A DNA stretch of 9,334 nt from Nitrospiraceae bacterium (GTDB lineage: Bacteria; Nitrospirota_A; Leptospirillia; Leptospirillales; Leptospirillaceae): assembly GCA_028064945.1 (NCBI GenBank), contig JAPTWQ010000145.1, positions 1 to 9,334 of the forward strand. The letters run 5' to 3'. The notes under the pieces were generated by a model. It worked only from the letters and a program-made list of their open reading frames with translations. It was not told the DNA's origin and did no database searches. The stretch's first letter is position 1. Every line of letters starts with the position of its first letter. The position numbers and the translations under genes were made by a program. Shown here piece by piece: positions 5,664 to 9,334 of the stretch.

Positions 5664-6859
5664 ACCACATCCTCGCGGTAGTCCGCATTTTTCTTTTTTT
5701 CGTTGAACCGGACCGTCACCGACTTGAAAGCGGACGGATCCATGCCCCGCTCGGTCAGCAGGGTCATCACCCTGTCAGGATCCAACACCTGTTTTTTGGC
5801 GGTCGAGAGATCGATTCCGGCTTTGGTGGCCAGCGCCATCACCTTCTCCATGTCGAACCCGTCTCCATCCTTCTTCCAGGCTTCCTCCGGAAGACCCGCC
5901 GTTTCCGCCCATTCGGCCACCCGCTCCTCGTCGAATTCCGTCGCGATGGTGACGTTGTGAATGGGGGTGTCGATCCTTTTTCCTCCGTTCTCCGGGCCGA
6001 GTTGCTCTCCCAACATCTTTTTCCGGTTCTTGATCGCCTCCGCGAGACGCTTGTTGCCGGCGGTCAAACAGGAGATGTTTCGGGCCAGTTCTTCGGTTTC
6101 CGGATCGATGGAGGCCTTTTCCGTCACCGTGAAGTCGCGCTCCGGAATCCGTCCCGCCAACACATAGTTGAACCAGAGGTCGTTTCCCGTTTCGATGATG
6201 ATCCGTTCAAGCTCGGGGGACTTCGAGGCCCGGAGCATGTTCACTTTCCAGTTTTTATAGTCCAGAACGCAGAGATAGTAGTCGTCGATGGGAAATCCGC
6301 ACTGTGCGGCCACCAGTCCGTACTGGTGAAGCTGTGCCTTGTATCCAAATGAGACCTCCGTCATCAGCGAGGCATCCCCCGGCACCTTGTAGTCGATCAG
6401 GATCCGGCGCCCTCCCATCTTCACGATTTCGTCCGGCGTTCCGATCAGCCACGGCATCTCGTCTGTGCCCTTGAAGGAGGTAATGGCGGTCATGGCTTCC
6501 GCATCGGGTTCCGGAGAGTAGGTTTCGTGGAACATCTGCCGGGCGACGCTTTCCATGACGCGTCCCCGGCTCATCGCCGCATTGGGGACGGAGGGAGGCA
6601 CCCGCAGGAGCTTCGTCTGGACGATCGTCTTGTCGGACGCTCCGAAAAAATCGAAGGTCGACATGCCGGAGCGCGTTCCAACGGCTGCCCCGATTTCCGA
6701 TCCCGAAATTCCGGCCAGCCTCTCGATGTGGCGCTTCGGGGACAGCCCGGATTTCTGCTTCAGGATCTCCCGAACCCACGCCACCGCATCGTCCTGATAG
6801 ATGTGCTGCGCCTGGGGAAGACGGCCTATGGCCTCCATCATCTCCGCTTCTGTCGTCAT
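5573..6859 (-). CDS. YqaJ/lambda-exonuclease-family recombination nuclease with repeat-bearing C-terminal tail
   Basis: A 428-aa PD-(D/E)XK nuclease of the type that degrades one strand of double-stranded DNA ends to prepare them for annealing. Seen in order: GISGSEIGAAVG (50-61), RGRVMES with Glu103, GTPDEI with Asp143, the metal-binding IDYK (Asp156, Lys158), and KAQLHQY with Gln176, all at YqaJ-family positions. After residue 250 comes a helical stretch, then three imperfect repeats of about 25 residues (309-383) not usual in the family. The ATG at 6859 is chosen over an upstream extension because AAGGAGGG precedes it; the extension would run through the promoter. It is the first gene after the promoter at 6932-6961. 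Such nucleases usually pair with a single-strand annealing protein (RecT, Bet, Erf), but none is in the window. Confident of the family; not of the partner. Confidence 0.9.
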   Translation of the reverse strand: MTTEAEMMEAIGRLPQAQHIYQDDAVAWVREILKQKSGLSPKRHIERLAGISGSEIGAAVGTRSGMSTFDFFGASDKTIVQTKLLRVPPSVPNAAMSRGRVMESVARQMFHETYSPEPDAEAMTAITSFKGTDEMPWLIGTPDEIVKMGGRRILIDYKVPGDASLMTEVSFGYKAQLHQYGLVAAQCGFPIDDYYLCVLDYKNWKVNMLRASKSPELERIIIETGNDLWFNYVLAGRIPERDFTVTEKASIDPETEELARNISCLTAGNKRLAEAIKNRKKMLGEQLGPENGGKRIDTPIHNVTIATEFDEERVAEWAETAGLPEEAWKKDGDGFDMEKVMALATKAGIDLSTAKKQVLDPDRVMTLLTERGMDPSAFKSVTVRFNEKKKNADYREDVVWQTVSKVIVSTPEEEPPAPEVDRPSFLKR

Positions 6860-6931
6860 GTTTTCGCCCTCCTTTTTGCCTATCCTACCGTTCCTCTCAC
6901 GTCCTTTTTTCTTTTGTCCGAATTTATATAC

Positions 6932-6961
6932 ATTATATATACCAACAACGTGATAAGTCAA
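6932..6961 (-). promoter_or_regulatory. Promoter of the nuclease operon
   Basis: The minus strand has TTGACT (6956-6961) and TATAAT (6932-6937) with an 18-base spacer. The -10 lies in the AT block TATATATAATGTATA, closely matching the two nrdJ promoters. The leader to the nuclease ATG would be about 65 bases. The -35 begins immediately after the terminator hairpin of the upstream cluster. Confidence 0.7.
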
Positions 6962-6980
6962 GCCCGCCGAAAAGGCGGGC
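6962..6980 (-). terminator. Hairpin terminator after the pilin gene, abutting the next promoter
   Basis: On the minus strand GCCCGCC (6974-6980), loop TTTTC and GGCGGGC (6962-6968) form a perfect 7-bp GC stem, 25 bases past the pilin stop codon. Only a weak T-run (TTGACTT) follows, and those bases also form the -35 box of the nuclease promoter. It may terminate incompletely and let some pilin-cluster transcripts continue into the nuclease operon. Confidence 0.65.
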
Positions 6981-7005
6981 CGACTCTCAAGGAGAAAAAG
7001 GAGGG

Positions 7006-7485
7006 TCAGAAAACGAGGGTGACGCCGCTCGGGGTGGGAGTGCAGGATTCGGTGTAGTTATAGAACATGTTGCACATCGCCTGGAAATCCGGCAAACCGT
7101 AATTTCCACCGGCTGTCAGCTGAATGTTGATCACATATTGCGATGTCGTTCCCGTATTGGGATATATCGTGATCGACGGGTTCCCCTCGTCGGAGATCGT
7201 CACCCCCCCGACGGGACCATTACATCCGTTCGGCGGCCACAATCCCGCGTTCTGGAGAGTCGCGCAGGAAATGTTGCCGTAACTTCCGTTGACCTCCGCA
7301 TAGTTTCCCGCCGCCGTCCGCAGGTTGTTGACGACCGTTTCCATCTGTGTCACGTGGGCCCCGTGAAACATGGGGCGCACGAAATGGAAGGCCATGACGC
7401 CCAGCATCGCCGAAATGACCAGGTAGATCGAGAGCTGGAGAAGTTGGGCCTCGCCCCGATCGTTCCATCGAACCACAGATCGCAT
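7006..7485 (-). CDS. Type IVb-like pilin (PilS-like major pilin subunit)
   Basis: A 159-aa pilin. It has a short leader (MRSVVRWNDRG), a likely prepilin-peptidase cut after Gly11, a hydrophobic helix (LLQLSIYLVISAMLGVMAF, 15-33), then a helix (VTQMETVVNNLRTAAGNYAEV) and a strand-rich C-terminal domain with four cysteines (74, 88, 138, 148) that could form two disulphides. The TVVNNLRTAAGNY...ISCATLQNAGLWP arrangement resembles PilS-type pilins of conjugative thin pili. Mature +1 is Glu, and the usual Glu at +5 is absent, which is atypical. The ATG at 7485 lies 5 bases after the preceding gene's stop, with AGGAGA inside that gene. A hairpin follows. No pilus ATPase, platform protein or prepilin peptidase lies in the window; they may sit upstream. 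PilS itself is inferred from composition and context. Confidence 0.8.
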   Translation of the reverse strand: MRSVVRWNDRGEAQLLQLSIYLVISAMLGVMAFHFVRPMFHGAHVTQMETVVNNLRTAAGNYAEVNGSYGNISCATLQNAGLWPPNGCNGPVGGVTISDEGNPSITIYPNTGTTSQYVINIQLTAGGNYGLPDFQAMCNMFYNYTESCTPTPSGVTLVF

Positions 7486-7490
7486 GATGA

Positions 7491-8543
7491 CTACCGTCTC
7501 CTGCGTGGGGTGGGATTGGCGCCCCCTTCTCCCAGATTCATGTTGAACATCTGCCCCAGTCCTTCCCGCATTTTTGCCATGCCACGCGACTGCATCGTTT
7601 TGCCGTTTTCGGCCAACTTCGCGCTCGAGCGCAGATGTCCCGCTCCCGTTTCCTTCGCGTCGGCCTTCGACAGTTCTGTCGCAAAGTCTTTCAGCATGGA
7701 CGATTCTTCCTCCAGCATGTTCGGGATCTTCGCCAGAATGTCGGCCTGGAAATCCGGAGGGTACTCCTTGATTCCCTTCATGACGTTTTCGGGAAGCGAG
7801 GAGAGATCGTCTCTATCCACAAGCTCTTTCCCGTTCTTTGCGACCATGGCTTCCATCATTTCTTTGCCGGCCGCCCGATGTAGCTTGGCCTCTTCCTCCA
7901 GCCGCTCCGCGATCGCCAAGGCTGTGGCGATTTTCTTGTCGTGGGGCATGGCGTCGATCTCTTTGAGCATATTCGTGTATTCATCTTCAACCGGGCGACG
8001 GTTGACCTGCAAAAACTGATCGAGCGATTCCCAGGTGTTTTTCTGGTCCAGCAGGCGCTGAACCTTGTCCGCCTGGTCGGGGCTCAGATCCACCAGCGTC
8101 TTGTCGATCTCGTCCACGATTTCTCTGGAATCGTTCGACAGGATGTCGATGACCGACATCCTCTTGACCGTATTGAAATAGCGCTCCACAAAATCGTGGT
8201 CCGCATCGGGATTCGGTGTCTTTGCCCTTGCCTTTTCGGTCATCGGCGTGCCCAGCCCCGGAGAGTCTGGGGTTTCGCCGGCTCTGGCTTTCATCTCCTG
8301 ATTGTCCATCATCACCATGCCTCTGGCATGGTCGATCAGGCGCTTTGCCGCCGTGCCGTCGAGAACCGTGTCCCGAAGTGTCAGCGTTTGACCGGTTTCA
8401 TCCGACAGAAACAGGTCCGCGCTGATCTTGTAGAGTGGTGTTCCCGAGAGCACTTCGTCGTCGTTGTCCGGGTACACGGGAACCACGGTGACTTTTCCCC
8501 CGGGTCCTTCGATGGTGCCAACGTCGATCTCTGCCTTTGCCAT
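7491..8543 (-). CDS. Unrecognised 350-aa, cysteine-free, mostly helical protein
   Basis: No family recognised. No signal peptide or membrane segment is present, so it is predicted cytosolic. Residues 1-85 look strand-rich (IDVGTIEGPGGKVTVVPVYP, then LYKISADLFLSDETGQTLTLRDTV). A low-complexity Pro/Asp/Lys linker covers 90-115. Residues 116-295 are charged, helix-forming segments (DFVERYFNTVKRMSVIDIL, IATALAIAERLEEEAKLH, FQADILAKIPNMLEEESS). The tail (296-350) is Gly/Met/Lys-rich and ends PTPRRRR. There is no cysteine in the chain. ATG at 8543 is preferred over a longer frame because AAAGGAGG precedes it. It sits between a 167-aa unknown and the pilin gene with gaps of 23 and 5 bases, so a role with the pilus or transfer machinery is possible, as is a nucleic-acid-binding role via the basic tail. 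Real gene: high confidence; function unknown. Confidence 0.85.
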   Translation of the reverse strand: MAKAEIDVGTIEGPGGKVTVVPVYPDNDDEVLSGTPLYKISADLFLSDETGQTLTLRDTVLDGTAAKRLIDHARGMVMMDNQEMKARAGETPDSPGLGTPMTEKARAKTPNPDADHDFVERYFNTVKRMSVIDILSNDSREIVDEIDKTLVDLSPDQADKVQRLLDQKNTWESLDQFLQVNRRPVEDEYTNMLKEIDAMPHDKKIATALAIAERLEEEAKLHRAAGKEMMEAMVAKNGKELVDRDDLSSLPENVMKGIKEYPPDFQADILAKIPNMLEEESSMLKDFATELSKADAKETGAGHLRSSAKLAENGKTMQSRGMAKMREGLGQMFNMNLGEGGANPTPRRRR

Positions 8544-8566
8544 GGTCGTCGTCCTCCTTTGTGTCG

Positions 8567-9070
8567 TTATCCCTGCATGGCCTTGATTTTTCTCTTGTAT
8601 TCCAGACGATAGATGCCCCCGAGATACCACGCCACCGATCCCGGCGAGATGCCTTTCATGAGGCTATAGGCTCCGAACGAGCGTCGCGCCAGACTGAACC
8701 CGTAGCCCTCCTCGCCGTATCCGTCGATGAATTTTCCTGGAAGGATAATCCGGTTGGGAATGCTTGCCGGATCTCCCTTGACCGGCGCAAAATTGGCGAT
8801 GACCCGCTCGATCGTTTCTGTAATTCTCGTCACGAGGTTCCATCCCAAGAGATAAAAATGTTCATTTTTCTCGTCCTGGGTCATCTCGTCTCTCGGGTGC
8901 ACCAGCTCGACATCCTGCACCAGCGCTGTCACATTCCGCGCCACCGAGAGAAAGAATCTCTCCAGCTTGATTCCATTTGTGATCACCTCGATATCTTTTG
9001 AGCGTGCGTAGCTGTTGATGATATCGGGAACCCCCTGCGGAAATCCGTTTTCCTTGAACAGAATTGACAT
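8567..9070 (-). CDS. Unrecognised 167-aa protein
   Basis: No family recognised. It has no signal peptide, clear membrane segment or cysteine. A helical N-terminal half (VPDIINSYARSKDIEVI, LERFFLSVARNVTALVQDV) and a long helix (YLLGWNLVTRITETIERVIANF) lead to a Gly/aromatic-rich C-terminal part (FIDGYGEEGYGFSLARRSFGAY, SVAWYLGGIYRLEYKRKIK) ending basic. The ATG at 9070 is preceded by AGAGGA at workable spacing. It lies 16 bases after the preceding partial gene and 23 bases before the 350-aa unknown, so all three and the pilin are probably co-transcribed. I cannot assign a role; membrane association through the hydrophobic/aromatic segment around residues 140-155 is possible. Confidence 0.8.
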   Translation of the reverse strand: MSILFKENGFPQGVPDIINSYARSKDIEVITNGIKLERFFLSVARNVTALVQDVELVHPRDEMTQDEKNEHFYLLGWNLVTRITETIERVIANFAPVKGDPASIPNRIILPGKFIDGYGEEGYGFSLARRSFGAYSLMKGISPGSVAWYLGGIYRLEYKRKIKAMQG

Positions 9071-9086
9071 CGTATGATCCTCTTTT

Positions 9087-9334
9087 CTATCGCCTCAGCG
9101 ATTTGGCGGCCTGATTGCCCAAATCGTTTCCGTACTCCTGCTTCAAAAGATCTTCCGCCGTTTTTTCGTGGTTGTCGGCCAAAATCTGCATATCGATTGT
9201 GTTTGACGGATCCACCACATCAGGGACATTATGGGCAATTCTATCGGGACCGACAAGCGCATCGATATGACTTCCCACGGCATAGGAGGGAAGCGGATGG
9301 TCGAAATGGGCAATGGCAATCCGGCCCGCCTCCC
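9087..9334 (-). CDS. C-terminal end of an unrecognised gene (5' end outside the window)
   Basis: The frame is open from the window edge to TAG at 9089-9087, giving 81 complete codons of a longer protein. It begins in a conserved-looking stretch (AGRIAIAHFDHPLPSYAVGS, then HIDALVGPDRIAHNVPD) followed by a charged helical tail (LADNHEKTAEDLLKQEYGN...AAKSLRR). An internal GTG at 9278 could start a 63-aa protein, but the frame continues smoothly through it to the edge, so a partial longer gene is more likely. No domain can be named from this part. It is 16 bases upstream of the 167-aa unknown and seems to be in the same transcript. Confidence 0.7.
   Translation of the reverse strand, partial: EAGRIAIAHFDHPLPSYAVGSHIDALVGPDRIAHNVPDVVDPSNTIDMQILADNHEKTAEDLLKQEYGNDLGNQAAKSLRR

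Overview
The window reads as one strand of tightly packed bacterial genes. Every gene I can support is on the minus strand, so transcription runs from high to low coordinates. GC is moderate (mid-50s % by eye), and two proteins with export signals, one of them a lipoprotein, suggest a Gram-negative-type envelope. The lineage cannot be fixed from sequence alone. The gene mix (type IV pilin, orphan lambda-exonuclease-type recombination nuclease, DinG helicase, ribbon-helix-helix regulator, ribonucleotide reductase, several unrecognised genes) looks more like a conjugative plasmid or integrated mobile element than core chromosome, but no relaxase, integrase, origin or transfer ATPase is visible, so this is inference.

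Region 1 (9334 to 7006): a four-gene cluster, namely the 3' end of an unrecognised gene, a 167-aa unknown, a 350-aa cysteine-free mostly helical unknown, and a small type IVb-like pilin. Gaps are 16, 23 and 5 bases. It closes with a hairpin at 6962-6980 that sits directly against the next promoter.

Region 2 (6961 to 1928): a promoter at 6932-6961, then a YqaJ/lambda-exonuclease-family nuclease with an unusual three-repeat tail, a lipoprotein whose start lies 91 bases inside the nuclease gene, a secreted protein coupled to it through a GTGA overlap, a zinc-ribbon/helix-turn-helix protein, and a full-length DinG-type XPD-like Fe-S helicase. DNA-processing and envelope proteins appear to share one transcript.

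Region 3 (1927 to 1): a 119-aa protein with two ribbon-helix-helix-like units in one chain, with its own promoter and a strong terminator. Then come 375 bases holding two near-identical promoters, followed by the N-terminal 337 residues of a class II (adenosylcobalamin-dependent) ribonucleotide reductase that runs off the window.

Three promoters (two before nrdJ, one before the nuclease) share TTGACT followed by a TATATWATRTATA block, and the tandem-RHH promoter shares a CTATAGATA element with the distal nrdJ promoter. This suggests a common regulatory circuit linking nucleotide supply and DNA processing on this element. The most unusual items are the single-chain tandem RHH protein, the shared promoter block, the repeat tail on the nuclease, and the pilin with Glu at +1.
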